Below, one piece after another: positions 18,976 through 28,002 of a DNA stretch of 64,000 nt. Under the pieces are notes generated by a model, which saw only the letters and a program-made list of their open reading frames with translations, did not search any database and was not told the DNA's origin. The first letter of the stretch is position 1; the number at the start of each line of letters is the position of its first letter. The translations under genes were made by a program, and so were the position numbers. The stretch comes from Leptolyngbya sp. FACHB-8. Lineage in GTDB: Bacteria; Cyanobacteriota; Cyanobacteriia; Elainellales; Elainellaceae. The stretch lies in assembly GCF_014695575.1 (NCBI RefSeq), contig NZ_JACJOO010000079.1, forward strand, positions 1 to 64,000, written 5' to 3'.

Positions 18976-19005
18976 AGCCCAGTGTTTTCAGAAACACTGG
19001 GTTTC
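18976..19005. terminator. Second hairpin with flanking A and T runs
   Basis: About 13-bp arms around a 4-nt loop, A-rich on the left and ending in TTT on the right, so it could act in both directions. It may be a back-up to the terminator 105 bp upstream. Confidence 0.6.
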
Positions 19006-19369
19006 TTGAATGCAAATCAAGGTGATCCAAATAGACAAGAAGTGGTGGGCTCAGTCAATAGCTCAACCTGAAGGAGACATAACAAGACACCATGCTGATA
19101 CACATCCTTGGCAAACTCCCTCTGATGGGTACGTTAACATATTGCTATAGAACATAAGAACTAATTTCTAAACCTATCGTTTCCATATTTAGTATTCTCC
19201 ATAAACAAAGAGAAGCTTACTCAAAATTCTCAGGAATGCTGTCCATAGCGTTTTAGTAGTGCTAAACTTCCTACCTATGGTGTTAAGTATTAATCTCGCT
19301 CAAAATAGCAAACGCTCTATATTTACGATTTCCTACCTTCCCTTCACCCGCTGTCGCTGAGAGTGTTGT
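19006..19369. other. Leader region of nrdJ
   Basis: About 360 bp, AT-rich and noncoding. I looked for a cobalamin-riboswitch B12 box, expected for some B12-dependent genes, and did not find one. The segment at ~19130-19152 resembles one end (ATATTGCTATA) of the MITE-like repeat at 36270/49203. The nrdJ promoter must lie here. Confidence 0.45.
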
Positions 19370-22300
19370 ATGGTTCAAAACATCGATCGCCCAAGTCAAA
19401 CCAGTCCGTTTCCGGCCTCTGCCCCAGCGGCCAACCCGGTGTTCTATCGCACGTATAGCCGTTTAGGAGAAGTCGCCGCAAACCGTCGTGAAACCTGGGA
19501 CGATGTGTGCGATCGCACCCTCAGCGGCATCATCAAGCTGGGCAAACTCACCGAAAGCGAAGCCGATCTGCTCAAGCGGATGCAGCGCAACCTCTACAGC
19601 CTGCCATCCGGTCGCTGGCTTTGGGTGGGTGGTACCGAGTGGGCCGAGCGCCCCGAAAACTTTTCGGGAGCCTATAACTGTACCAGTACCAACGTGGTGG
19701 ACTGGCGCGCCTTCGGCTTGATGATGGATCTCGCCATGATGGGCTGTGGCACGGGGGCTGTTCTGGAGCCGAAGTACATCAACCAGTTGCCTGCCATTCG
19801 GAACCCTCTCGTTGTAAAGATTGTGGGTGAGATCGGAACTGTTCCTCCCGATCAGCGGCAAGACCGCACAGAAGTTATCTTTGAGGGTAACCGTGTTCTT
19901 ATCAAGGTCGGTGACAGTCGCCAGGGTTGGGTGACCTCTTACCAAACGCTGTTGGAACTTTCCACCGATGAGCGTTTCTCGGGTGAAGTTGGCGTCGAAG
20001 TCGATTTAGGTTCCGTGCGTCCTGCCGGAGAGCGGTTGAAGGGCTTTGGAGGGATGGCAAATCCCATCCGCCTACCCGGTCTGTATGAGCGATGCGCGCG
20101 GATTTTGAATAAGGCGATCGGGCGTCAGTTGAATTCCGTGGAATGCTGCCTGTTGATTGACGAAGCCGCTGCTTGCGTCGTCGCCGGAAACATCCGGAGG
20201 AGCGCGGGGATGCGTCAGTTCGACAGCGAAGATACCCTCGCCGCCGCCGCCAAAGACAACCTGTGGATGCAGGATGCCAACGGCAACTGGCGCATTGATC
20301 CTGAACGGGATTCCCTACGGATGGCGAACCACACCCGCGTCTTCCATCGCAAACCGACTCTAGAAGAATGCGTTGATGCAGTTCGCAAGCAATTCTACTC
20401 AGGAGAAGGCGCGATCCAGTGGGCTGGGGAAGCTGAGCGTCGTGCCCAGGGCGAAGGTCGCTATGGGTTAAATCCTTGTGTAACCGCCGATACCTGGGTT
20501 CATACCGAGCATGGACCACGACAAGTAAAAGATTTGCTAGGCAAACAGCACAGCACCTATATCAACGGGGAATTGTTTAGCACAACTCCAGAAGGGTTCT
20601 TCTATTCTGGCACAAAGCCTGTATTGAAGCTGACGACCCGTGAAGGATACGAGCTTCGCCTCACAGGCAATCATAAGGTCTTAAAGGTAACAGCCCAGAC
20701 TCAGAAGGCCCAGTACACCGATTGGGTCGCAACAGAAGAGTTGCAACCGGGCGATCGCATTCTTCTTCATAACCATCGCGACATTACTCCCTGGGATGGG
20801 GACGGTACTCAAGAAGAAGGATGGCTTTTGGGCAATCTACTAGGTGACGGTAGCCTTGCAAAAACTCCGTGGAATGATACGGCAGTTTTACGGTACTGGG
20901 AGGAATCTCAAAATGAGATGAGCCATCATGCAGTCAGCTTATTGCAGTTAGCTGTAGGGTATGAGCCGACGACTGCTGAAGCGTGTTACCACACGCAACT
21001 TAAGCATCGCGTCATTGCCTCGACTGGATTAGCTAAATTGGCTGCACAATTTGGTATAGTGCCTGGCCAAAAGCGCATTACTTCTGTCATAGAAGAAGCC
21101 AGCTACGGCTTCTATCAAGGCTTTCTACAGGGATTCTTCGATGCCGATGGAAGCGTTCAAGGCACCCAGAATAAAGGTATAAGTGTCAGGCTGGCCCAAA
21201 GTAATTTAGATTCTCTAAAGGCTGTGCAACGGATGCTTGCCCGTATGGGAATTGTTTCAACGATTTACCAAGGGCGGCGTCCTGCGGGGTATCGACTGAT
21301 GCCGGATAGCGATCGCAAATTGGCTCCTTACTATTGCCAAGCACAGCATGAGCTTGTGATCGCGAATGACAATCTTTACTGGTTCCAGCAAATCATTGGG
21401 TTCCGTGAGCCCCATAAGGCCGAGAAGCTAAACAGAGTGTTAGAGGGCTACAAACGCAAACTGAATCGTGAACGTTTTGCGGTGACCGTGGCGTCTATTG
21501 ACGCAGATGGGATTGAAGCCGTTTACGATTGTACGGTGCCTGGCCCTGCTTGTTTTGATGCAAACGGTCTTGTCGCTCATAACTGCGGCGAAATTTTGGG
21601 GCAAAACTTCCACTGCAACCTGGCGGAGGTTCACCTTAACCAGATTGATCCAAAGGATCTGAAGGCCCAGGAAGAAGCCTTTACAGCGGCAGCCTTGTCC
21701 GTGGCTTCACTCCTGAACCACCAATTTATGGAGCCGCGTTACCAACAATCACGGTTGGAAGACCCGATTGTGGGAGTTTCCTTCACCGGCCTGTTCGACT
21801 TCTTTGTGAAAGCCTTTGGCGTCGAATGGCTGCACTGGTGGGCGGAAGGGCGGCCTGACACCATGAAGGGGCTGGAATTCAAACAGAAGGAGCAGCAATA
21901 CCTGAGCCGCTGGAAAGAGATCGTGCATCAGGCGGTGTGGGAGTATTGCGATCGCCATCAACTCAATCGCCCCAACCGTTGCACGACCGTCCAGCCTGCG
22001 GGTACCAAATCTCTGCTGACCAACGCCAGCCCCGGTTGGCATCCACCCAAGGCGCAGCGCTTCATCCGTCGCATTACCTTCCGCAAGAATGATCCCGTCG
22101 CTTTGGCCTGTATGGAGTATGGCTACAACATTGTGCCATCTCAATCTGACAAGGACGAAGAGGGCAACCTGCTGAATGATCCCTTCGATCCCCGTTGTAC
22201 CGAGTGGTTGGTGGAAATTCCGGTGCGGGTACCCTGGGCAGATATGCCGGGGGCTGATGAAATCATCATTGAGAATTTCTCGGCTCTGGCCCAGTTTGAC

Positions 22301-22648
22301 TTCTACATGCAGGTGCAGAAGTATTACACGGCCCACAACACCAGCGCCACCATCGAGCTCAATGAGCATGAGGTGGAGCCATTGGCCCAGGCAATTTATG
22401 GGGCGATCGCCAACGATGAAGGCTATATTAGCGCCGCACTCCTGGCCCGCTTCAACGCTCCTTTCCCACGCCTGCCGTTCGAGAAGATCGACAGAGAAAC
22501 GTTTGATCGACTGGAAGCCGAGGTGAAGCAACGGCAACGCACCACGGATTTCTATGCGGCATTGTCTCGCTATGATTCCGGTGATCTGTTTGAGGCTGGC
22601 CCTGCGGGATGTGATAGCGACAAATGTATGTTCCCTGAGCAGAAATAA
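19370..22648 (+). CDS. nrdJ: Adenosylcobalamin-dependent ribonucleotide reductase, intein-containing
   Basis: Class II (monomeric, RTPR-like) reductase making deoxyribonucleotides with AdoCbl as radical source. The precursor has 1092 aa; removing the 369-aa intein leaves 723 aa, close to the 739-aa Lactobacillus enzyme. Visible: NCTSTNV with the redox cysteine (~105); the GLNP/CGEI site whose Cys is the thiyl-radical residue, interrupted by the intein; VQPAGTKSLL; and a C-terminal redox pair CDSDKC (~1083-1088). The gene stands alone with a ~360-bp leader and a strong terminator. It makes DNA synthesis dependent on B12 and on successful protein splicing unless another reductase exists elsewhere. 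Confidence 0.96.
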   Translation: MVQNIDRPSQTSPFPASAPAANPVFYRTYSRLGEVAANRRETWDDVCDRTLSGIIKLGKLTESEADLLKRMQRNLYSLPSGRWLWVGGTEWAERPENFSGAYNCTSTNVVDWRAFGLMMDLAMMGCGTGAVLEPKYINQLPAIRNPLVVKIVGEIGTVPPDQRQDRTEVIFEGNRVLIKVGDSRQGWVTSYQTLLELSTDERFSGEVGVEVDLGSVRPAGERLKGFGGMANPIRLPGLYERCARILNKAIGRQLNSVECCLLIDEAAACVVAGNIRRSAGMRQFDSEDTLAAAAKDNLWMQDANGNWRIDPERDSLRMANHTRVFHRKPTLEECVDAVRKQFYSGEGAIQWAGEAERRAQGEGRYGLNPCVTADTWVHTEHGPRQVKDLLGKQHSTYINGELFSTTPEGFFYSGTKPVLKLTTREGYELRLTGNHKVLKVTAQTQKAQYTDWVATEELQPGDRILLHNHRDITPWDGDGTQEEGWLLGNLLGDGSLAKTPWNDTAVLRYWEESQNEMSHHAVSLLQLAVGYEPTTAEACYHTQLKHRVIASTGLAKLAAQFGIVPGQKRITSVIEEASYGFYQGFLQGFFDADGSVQGTQNKGISVRLAQSNLDSLKAVQRMLARMGIVSTIYQGRRPAGYRLMPDSDRKLAPYYCQAQHELVIANDNLYWFQQIIGFREPHKAEKLNRVLEGYKRKLNRERFAVTVASIDADGIEAVYDCTVPGPACFDANGLVAHNCGEILGQNFHCNLAEVHLNQIDPKDLKAQEEAFTAAALSVASLLNHQFMEPRYQQSRLEDPIVGVSFTGLFDFFVKAFGVEWLHWWAEGRPDTMKGLEFKQKEQQYLSRWKEIVHQAVWEYCDRHQLNRPNRCTTVQPAGTKSLLTNASPGWHPPKAQRFIRRITFRKNDPVALACMEYGYNIVPSQSDKDEEGNLLNDPFDPRCTEWLVEIPVRVPWADMPGADEIIIENFSALAQFDFYMQVQKYYTAHNTSATIELNEHEVEPLAQAIYGAIANDEGYISAALLARFNAPFPRLPFEKIDRETFDRLEAEVKQRQRTTDFYAALSRYDSGDLFEAGPAGCDSDKCMFPEQK
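20477..21583 (+). other. LAGLIDADG intein inside NrdJ
   Basis: 369-aa intein, precursor residues 370-738. It begins with Cys (block A CVTADTWV). Block B reads TGNHKVLKV with the TxxH pair. The splicing end has block F TVPGPACFDANG and block G VAHN, followed by extein Cys +1, which is the catalytic thiyl cysteine of the reductase. The endonuclease domain keeps two dodecapeptides, LLGNLLGDGSL and FLQGFFDADGSV, each with its acidic residue, so homing activity is possible. All residues needed for class 1 splicing are present. HIP1 octamers inside the intein show it has resided in this genome for some time. Confidence 0.95.
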
Positions 22649-22683
22649 CGGCTCGCTACAACTGATTTGACTACCCTCTGCTA

Positions 22684-22718
22684 ATGGGCGAAAAACTTGA
22701 GTTTTCGCCCATTTTTTT
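22684..22718 (+). terminator. Rho-independent terminator of nrdJ
   Basis: A 12-bp stem (ATGGGCGAAAA type) with a short loop is followed by seven T. Confidence 0.93.
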
Positions 22719-22757
22719 GCATGGACAGAACTTACGCGAGTTTATTATCTGTAGTGT

Positions 22758-22804
22758 ATTTGTGTTGTGGGTAGGGTGCGAAGCACCCCACCCACAACAC
22801 AAAT
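22758..22804. repeat. Hairpin, 22-bp arms, GAA loop
   Basis: One A/C mismatch; the tip reads GCGAAGC. Its inner 18-bp arms are those of the hairpin at 13227-13265 apart from the mismatch. It lies in the convergent nrdJ/gyrA gap, beyond the nrdJ terminator. Confidence 0.93.
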
Positions 22805-22825
22805 GCGTACGTCCTGATGAAACTG

Positions 22826-22890
22826 TAGAGGCAGGTTTTGCCGAGAGATTGAATAGGGGAGCCAGGGTTGTCTGCTAAACCTGCCCCTAC
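22826..22890. repeat. Repeat with AGGCAGGTTT / AAACCTGCCCC ends
   Basis: A ~65-nt segment with terminal inverted repeats of ~13 bp, of the kind dispersed in many cyanobacterial genomes. A related half copy lies at 38218-38252 and a hairpin with similar ends at 38061-38096. Confidence 0.65.
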
Positions 22891-22919
22891 TTTTGAGCGG
22901 GTTTTGATCAATTAGATGC

Positions 22920-22954
22920 CAAATAAAAAGAGAGTGGGCTTTGCTCCACTCTCT
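22920..22954 (-). terminator. Terminator of gyrA
   Basis: 9-bp arms (AGAGAGTGG) and an 8-nt loop. On the minus strand it is followed by a T-rich stretch (complement of AAATAAAA), about 50 bp beyond the gyrA stop. Confidence 0.8.
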
Positions 22955-23007
22955 CTTCGGATGTGATGGGCGATCGCCCATAACCAGTAGTCAAATAAGC
23001 TCTTCGC

Positions 23008-25632
23008 TTATTCCTCAGGGCTTTCCACTTCAGTGCTTGCTCCTTCAATGGCGCTCTCTTCCTCTTCGGCTCCTTCTGCCACAGGAGGAACCAGAGCTAC
23101 AGCGGCGATCGCATCCTCTTCATCCAGCCGTTGCAATTTCACCCCAGTAGCCGAACGTGACTGTTTGGAGATAGCATCTGTGGCCTGACGAATAATGATG
23201 CCTCGGCTCGTTACCAGCATCATTTCATCCCCTTCATTCACGATCAGCAGCGCGGCCAGTCGATCGTTAGGGCGACGGAACTTAATGGCTCGAAGTCCCA
23301 TACCTGCCCGGTTTTGCAGACGGAATTGGGAAATCGGTACCCGCTTACCCAGGCCTCCCGTAGTAACAATCAACACCCAGGGACCCTGGCTCACTTCCGT
23401 CGTTTCTTCGGCATCTTCTGCCACATCTTCTACATCCTCCGCTTCTGCTTCTGCCGCACTGGCAAGCAGGTTTGCGTACTGGCTGGAGATGATGTCAATG
23501 CTGATCAACTCATCTCCCTTACGCAGGCTCATGGCCTTCACCCCACGGGTGGGACGCCCTAGAGGACGTAGCTGCTCATGACTTGCCTGAAAGTGGATGG
23601 TCATTCCCTGGCGGCTGCCGATGATAATGCTATCTTCCACCCGAGCCAGCCGAACCCAACGCAGTTGGTCACCTTCCTCCAGGGAAATGGCGATCAGGCC
23701 GTTGGTACGGATGTTGCTGAAGGCGGAGAGAGCCGTTTTCTTAATGAAACCTTTGGTGGTCAGCATCACCAAGTAATCCTCTTCCGTGAACTCCACAACG
23801 GGAATAATGGAAGTGATTTTTTCCTCATGGGAGATAGGAAGGAGCTGCACGATGGGCACGCCTCGGGCCGTGCGGGAGCTGGTGGGAATTTGATAAGCCC
23901 GCAGGGAGTAGGAGATGCCGCGATCGCTAAAGAACAGAATATTGTCGTGATCATTGCAGGTGAGGAAGTGGTTCACCCCATCCTCTTCCTTCATCCGAGC
24001 ACCCGCTTTGCCCCGGGTAGCGCGACTCTGTACCTCAAAGGCACTGACGGGCATCCGCTTAATGTAGCCCTGCTCGGTAATCAGGATTACCGCCTGTTCA
24101 TTGGCAATCAGGTCAATGTCGCCCAGATCGCCATCCATGTGTTCAATGACGGTGCGGCGAGGGGTAACATGAGCTTCCCGTAGTGCGACCGCTTCATCCT
24201 GGATGATGGTGAGAATCCGCTCACGGCGAGCCAGAATGTCTTGCAGGTCAGCAATTTTCTCCTGCAACTGATCATGTTCCTGGTTGATCTTTTCCGCTTC
24301 TAGAGCGGTTAGACGACGCAGTTGCATTTGCAGAATGGCGTCGGCCTGAACTTCTGAAAGGGAGTACGTTTCCATCAACTCCTGCTTGGCCGTGGGAGTA
24401 TCTGCAGAATGACGAATCAGCGCAATGATCGCATCCAGGTTTGCCAGGGCAATTAACAAACCCTGCAACAAGTGATCCCGCTCCTCTGCCTTCCGCAGTT
24501 CGTAGCGAGTCCGGCGGGTGATGGTTTCAATCCGGAAATCTAAGAATACCTGGAGCGACTGCTTCAGGCTGAGGATTTGCGGTTCCCCATTCACCAGAGC
24601 CAGCATATTCACCCCAAAGTTGGCTTGCAGTGGGGTAGCTTTGTAAAGGTTATTCAGCACCACCCGGGGATAGGCGTCGCGTCGCAGTTCAATGACGATA
24701 CGCATCCCGTCGCGATCGCTCTCATCCCGAATATCAGAAATACCCTCCAGCCGGCGATCGTTCACCATCTCGGCAATTTTTTCAATTAGAGCCGCTTTGT
24801 TGGTCTGGAAGGGCAACTCGGTGATGATGATGGCTTCCCGTTCCGGTGCCCCCCGGCGCTCAATCGTTTCGATATTGGCCACGCCACGCATGGTGATGCT
24901 GCCGCGCCCGCTCATGTAGGCTTCCCGGATCCCACTGGTGCCCAGGATTTGTCCCCCCGTTGGGAAGTCTGGGCCGGGGATGTAGCGCATCAATTCCGTG
25001 TCCGTCAGGTCAGGATTCTCGATCAGCGCTACGACCCCACTCAGCAACTCGCCCAGATTGTGGGGGGGAATATTAGTCGCCATTCCCACAGCGATCCCCG
25101 AGGAGCCATTTAACAGCAGCTGGGGAATGCGGGCGGGCATCACCAGGGGTTCTTGCTGCGACCCATCATAGTTAGGGGCGAAATCGACAGTTTCCGATTC
25201 GATGTCTTGCAGCATCCCGTAGGTGGTGATGGGGCGCAGGCGACATTCGGTGTATCGCATCGCCGCTGGAGGATCGTTATCGACGGAACCGAAGTTACCG
25301 TGACCATCCACCAGAGGCGATCGCATGGAAAAGTCTTGAGCCATCCGCACCAGGGCATCGTAAACCGACTGGTCCCCATGCGGGTGGTATTTACCGATTA
25401 CGTCCCCCACCACACGGGCGCATTTCCGGAACGGGCGATCGGGGGCTAACCCCAATTCGTGCATGGCGTAGAGAATGCGGCGGTGTACAGGCTTAAGCCC
25501 ATCTCGCGCATCGGGAAGCGCCCGTCCCACAATCACGCTCATGGCGTATTCCAGGTAGGACCGGGACATCTCCATGCGTAAATCGGTGGGGATAATCCGA
25601 TCCTGAGACGGCGGTTCCTGGGAAAAGGTCAT
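23008..25632 (-). CDS. gyrA: DNA gyrase / topoisomerase IV subunit A
   Basis: 874-aa breakage-reunion subunit of type IIA topoisomerase, introducing negative supercoils together with GyrB. The catalytic Tyr is in [10 protein letters not shown] (~130). The quinolone region reads [17 protein letters not shown], with Gln at the position of E. coli Ser83 and the Asp87 equivalent retained. The C-terminal beta-pinwheel domain has a degenerate GyrA box, [10 protein letters not shown]. An acidic insert (~735-755, Glu/Asp/Ala) and an acidic tail lie in the C-terminal part. Cyanobacteria may have a second GyrA/ParC-like paralogue, so the symbol is by best resemblance. The ATG at 25632 gives the expected N-terminus. 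Confidence 0.92.
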   Translation of the reverse strand: MTFSQEPPSQDRIIPTDLRMEMSRSYLEYAMSVIVGRALPDARDGLKPVHRRILYAMHELGLAPDRPFRKCARVVGDVIGKYHPHGDQSVYDALVRMAQDFSMRSPLVDGHGNFGSVDNDPPAAMRYTECRLRPITTYGMLQDIESETVDFAPNYDGSQQEPLVMPARIPQLLLNGSSGIAVGMATNIPPHNLGELLSGVVALIENPDLTDTELMRYIPGPDFPTGGQILGTSGIREAYMSGRGSITMRGVANIETIERRGAPEREAIIITELPFQTNKAALIEKIAEMVNDRRLEGISDIRDESDRDGMRIVIELRRDAYPRVVLNNLYKATPLQANFGVNMLALVNGEPQILSLKQSLQVFLDFRIETITRRTRYELRKAEERDHLLQGLLIALANLDAIIALIRHSADTPTAKQELMETYSLSEVQADAILQMQLRRLTALEAEKINQEHDQLQEKIADLQDILARRERILTIIQDEAVALREAHVTPRRTVIEHMDGDLGDIDLIANEQAVILITEQGYIKRMPVSAFEVQSRATRGKAGARMKEEDGVNHFLTCNDHDNILFFSDRGISYSLRAYQIPTSSRTARGVPIVQLLPISHEEKITSIIPVVEFTEEDYLVMLTTKGFIKKTALSAFSNIRTNGLIAISLEEGDQLRWVRLARVEDSIIIGSRQGMTIHFQASHEQLRPLGRPTRGVKAMSLRKGDELISIDIISSQYANLLASAAEAEAEDVEDVAEDAEETTEVSQGPWVLIVTTGGLGKRVPISQFRLQNRAGMGLRAIKFRRPNDRLAALLIVNEGDEMMLVTSRGIIIRQATDAISKQSRSATGVKLQRLDEEDAIAAVALVPPVAEGAEEEESAIEGASTEVESPEE

Positions 25633-26022
25633 AGGATGATTTACTCCAACAGTCGGGTGAGAGAAGTCTGATTACGAGAGCCCTGTGGGGCGTAGCAGCC
25701 AAGTTGTGCGCTCAACAAAAACATGCTCAAAACGGAGCGCCGACAGTATCGAAAATGCACCGGGTTCTGGCTGAAAGCTCCGGTGGTAAAGGGGTTCTGC
25801 ATCAACCGGGGTGAATGGGCTGAAAATGCTGCCCTGTAAGGATTTCAGCCTTTGAAATTATAGCACAGAATGGATAGGTTCGGGGGGATCAGGAATGGGG
25901 TGGGAGAAGGGGTACTTTGGAACTCTGTCTCCACACCTTCTCCAAATTTTTTACCCTCAAAACCACCCTTTCAAAAATTCATTAAAATCGGAGCAATTCC
26001 CCACACAGAGGCTAACGCGCCT
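25633..26022. other. Divergent promoter region gyrA / deacetylase
   Basis: 390 bp without a convincing ORF or strong palindrome. An ORF extending the deacetylase upstream to 25870 exists, but its 51 residues are of low-complexity, intergenic character. Confidence 0.5.
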
Positions 26023-26949
26023 ATGTTGCCTGTTTTTTACTCGGACCTGTTTTTGGAGCATGACACCGGACGCTATCACCCTGAGAATTCGGGGCGGTTA
26101 AAGGCAGTAACCACGCTCCTACGCTCGGTGGGCTGGGCTGAACAGTTGGATTGGCGATCGCCTACTCCTCCCGAAGCCCAGGGTCGTCTCACCGATGCTC
26201 TCTACGCGATTCACCCCGAGAAATATGTGGCAGCGGTTGAATACCTGGCCAAGCAAGGGGGGGGCCACGTCGATCCGGATACGGTGCTATCGAAGCATAG
26301 CTATGAAGCGGCAATTCTAGCGGTGAGTGCCTGGCTCGATGGAGTGGATGTGGTGCTGGACACAGGGAAGCCGGCCTTTGTATTGGCCCGACCACCGGGG
26401 CACCATGCCTTACCGACTCAGGGGATGGGGTTTTGTATTTTCTCAAATGTGGCGATCGCCGCTCACTACGCCCTCAAGCAACCCGGCATTCAGCGGGTCG
26501 CCATTCTTGATTGGGATGTGCATCACGGGAATGGAACACAGGCGATCGTCGAGAGCAATCCTCAGATTGCTTTTTGTTCCCTGCATGAGTCACCTCAATA
26601 CCCTGGTACGGGAGCATCGGGTGAAACGGGTGTGCACAATAATGTGCTGAATCTTCCCATGCGGGCAGGTAGCACAGTGGCAGATTACAAGACCCGTTTT
26701 GAAGAGCGTATTATTCCCTTCTTCCAGGCGTTTCAGCCTGACCTGTTGCTGGTGAGTGCGGGCTATGACGCCAACGCTGCGGATCCCCTGGCTAACATTT
26801 CGTTGCAACCGGGTGACTACGGCATCTTCACCGACTACTGTTTGCAACTCACATCTAAAGTTTTGTTTGGATTAGAGGGCGGATACGACTACGATGCGTT
26901 GGCAAAATCCGTTGCCGCCACCATCGAACGATGCCTTGTCCTAAGCTGA
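26023..26949 (+). CDS. Histone-deacetylase-like amidohydrolase (AcuC/AphA family)
   Basis: 308-aa zinc hydrolase of the arginase/deacetylase fold, acting on acetyl-lysine or acetylated polyamines. Motifs in order: HDTGRYHPENSGRL; RPPGHHA (the catalytic His-His pair); GFCIFSNVAIAAHYAL; DWDVHHGNGTQ with two zinc ligands (Asp and His); and SAGYDANAADPLA with the third Asp ligand. The ATG at 26023 starts directly before MLPVFYSD, typical for the family. The substrate cannot be read off; with acs in the same genome a role in protein deacetylation is conceivable but unproven. Transcribed alone. Confidence 0.92.
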   Translation: MLPVFYSDLFLEHDTGRYHPENSGRLKAVTTLLRSVGWAEQLDWRSPTPPEAQGRLTDALYAIHPEKYVAAVEYLAKQGGGHVDPDTVLSKHSYEAAILAVSAWLDGVDVVLDTGKPAFVLARPPGHHALPTQGMGFCIFSNVAIAAHYALKQPGIQRVAILDWDVHHGNGTQAIVESNPQIAFCSLHESPQYPGTGASGETGVHNNVLNLPMRAGSTVADYKTRFEERIIPFFQAFQPDLLLVSAGYDANAADPLANISLQPGDYGIFTDYCLQLTSKVLFGLEGGYDYDALAKSVAATIERCLVLS

Positions 26950-27035
26950 AGATTGGGCCATCAAACCCCCAAATCTGTGGTGTTCTGAAGAGGCCGCCGG
27001 TGATGCACTCCAACATAAAACCGTGAGAAAGTCCG

Positions 27036-27158
27036 ATGCTTGAAAAGATTCGAACCGTAGTTAACGTCATGATTACGTTCATTCTGGTGGCATTTATTGC
27101 CACCAGCGTGTATCGACTGGCAGTGTATTTTCTGCAATCCTATGGGTTGTCCTCGTAA
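27036..27158 (+). CDS. Small single-TM protein
   Basis: 40-aa ORF: MLEKIRTVVNVMITFIL, a ~20-residue hydrophobic helix, then a short tail ending SYGLSS. Charge distribution (Lys/Arg before the helix) fits an inner-membrane or thylakoid microprotein with a cytoplasmic N-terminus. A purine-rich GAGAAAG lies ~8 bp upstream of the ATG. It sits between the deacetylase and the DUF2470 gene, in the same direction, 35 bp before the latter, suggesting co-transcription. It resembles in size the small subunits of PSII or NDH-1, but I cannot match it to a named one. Confidence 0.6.
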   Translation: MLEKIRTVVNVMITFILVAFIATSVYRLAVYFLQSYGLSS

Positions 27159-27193
27159 ATAACCGAACTCAGCTATTCATTTCATGGAGCACT

Positions 27194-27475
27194 ATGGCCG
27201 ATCCCTTAACCCCTGAAATTAGCGATCGCATCTGCAAACACATGAACGATGATCATGCAGATGCCGTACTCCTCTATGCCAAAGCCTATGGAGCGGTATC
27301 CGATGCGATCGCCGCCCAAATGCTCAGCATTGACTCCGAAGGGATGAACTTGCAGATACAGCGTGAAAGTGGCCCTGACTCCGTGCGAGTCACCTTTGAC
27401 CACAACCTGCAGGATTCTGAGGATGCGCATCAAACCCTGATCGCGATGGTACGTCAAGCCCGTACCCCCTCGTAA
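27194..27475 (+). CDS. DUF2470 domain protein
   Basis: 93 aa made almost entirely of one DUF2470 domain: ICKHMNDDHADAVLLYAKAYG, a strand with MLSIDSEGMNLQI, and RVTFDHNL. The domain occurs alone in cyanobacteria or fused to FMN-binding/pyridoxamine-oxidase-like or haem-binding proteins in plastids. The conserved His-Met-Asn-Asp-Asp-His cluster is present. Proposed links to haem or tetrapyrrole metabolism are from relatives, not from this sequence. Likely co-transcribed with the 40-aa TM protein. Confidence 0.85.
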   Translation: MADPLTPEISDRICKHMNDDHADAVLLYAKAYGAVSDAIAAQMLSIDSEGMNLQIQRESGPDSVRVTFDHNLQDSEDAHQTLIAMVRQARTPS

Positions 27476-27518
27476 TTTCTAATACCTGACTCCTGATTTC
27501 AAGCCAAATAACTCATTT

Positions 27519-27612
27519 TATGTCGGGTTAAATGCTGACGATAAAAAGTGGCGCGGCGCAAAGCACCGCGCCACTTTTTATCGTCAGCATCTAACTTTAC
27601 TTGTTATCAGGA
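27519..27612. repeat. Variable-core element, TGTCGGGTTAAA family, copy 1
   Basis: Conserved ends ATGTCGGGTTAAA and TACTTGTTAT flank a hairpin at 27532-27590 (28-bp arms, AAA loop, one mismatch). The second copy is at 50007-50067, with a 15-bp arm. The inner ~12 bp of the arms are related between copies (GTGGYGCGGCGC); the outer 13 bp exist only here. Confidence 0.85.
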
Positions 27613-27723
27613 TGTGAAAGGGCCTTTGTAGGTGTCTCACTCTCTTTTTGATTGCGCTTAACAGCTACTACTTTTTTTAGATTTGTAAGCGGCTTTTACA
27701 AACTGAATAATACCTTCATAGGT

Positions 27724-27752
27724 CAGGTTCTCCTTAAGGGGGAACCTTTTTT
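27724..27752 (+). terminator. Rho-independent terminator
   Basis: AGGTTC-type stem, TTAA loop and six T. It lies 250 bp downstream of DUF2470 and 250 bp upstream of the ABC binding-protein gene, so it either ends the former or is a leader terminator of the latter. Confidence 0.8.
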
Positions 27753-28002
27753 ATTCACGCGGTGAGACGCATCCTCCTCGCGGAGTCCCTCTCTTGGGTG
27801 AAGGAATTTCCTTTAAGACATGGCAATTTAATGAGTAGTTAAAGATGGCCAGGCAGCGATCGCGCCCACCCGGTAATAGGGATCTGCCAGCTAGTCAGTT
27901 TTAGCTCGATGGTTCTGAGGCGAGCGGTTTCATAACCGTCTCTGGTTTCTTAACGTTGATTAGTCCTGCCTGTCCTCCTAGGTTCTAAGAGCACATTACA
28001 CA
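27753..28002. other. Leader of ABC operon, possible IS200/IS605 end remnant
   Basis: Noncoding 250 bp. The first ~70 bp (GGTGAGACGCATCC, then CTCC/GGAG and CTCTCTTGGG blocks) look to me like the structured right ends seen after tnpB in cyanobacterial IS200/IS605 elements. No transposase ORF is left. This recognition is from memory and uncertain. Confidence 0.3.

Noticed and set aside
19006-19369. Cobalamin riboswitch before nrdJ
   Set aside because: The leader lacks a recognisable B12 box and the expected multi-stem core.
22684-22878. 64-aa ORF after nrdJ
   Set aside because: It reads across the terminator and the 22758 hairpin; composition is intergenic.
24640-25440. Quinolone-resistance interpretation of Gln at the Ser83 position of GyrA
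   Set aside because: I believe [15 protein letters not shown] is the common cyanobacterial form, so it is probably not an acquired mutation.
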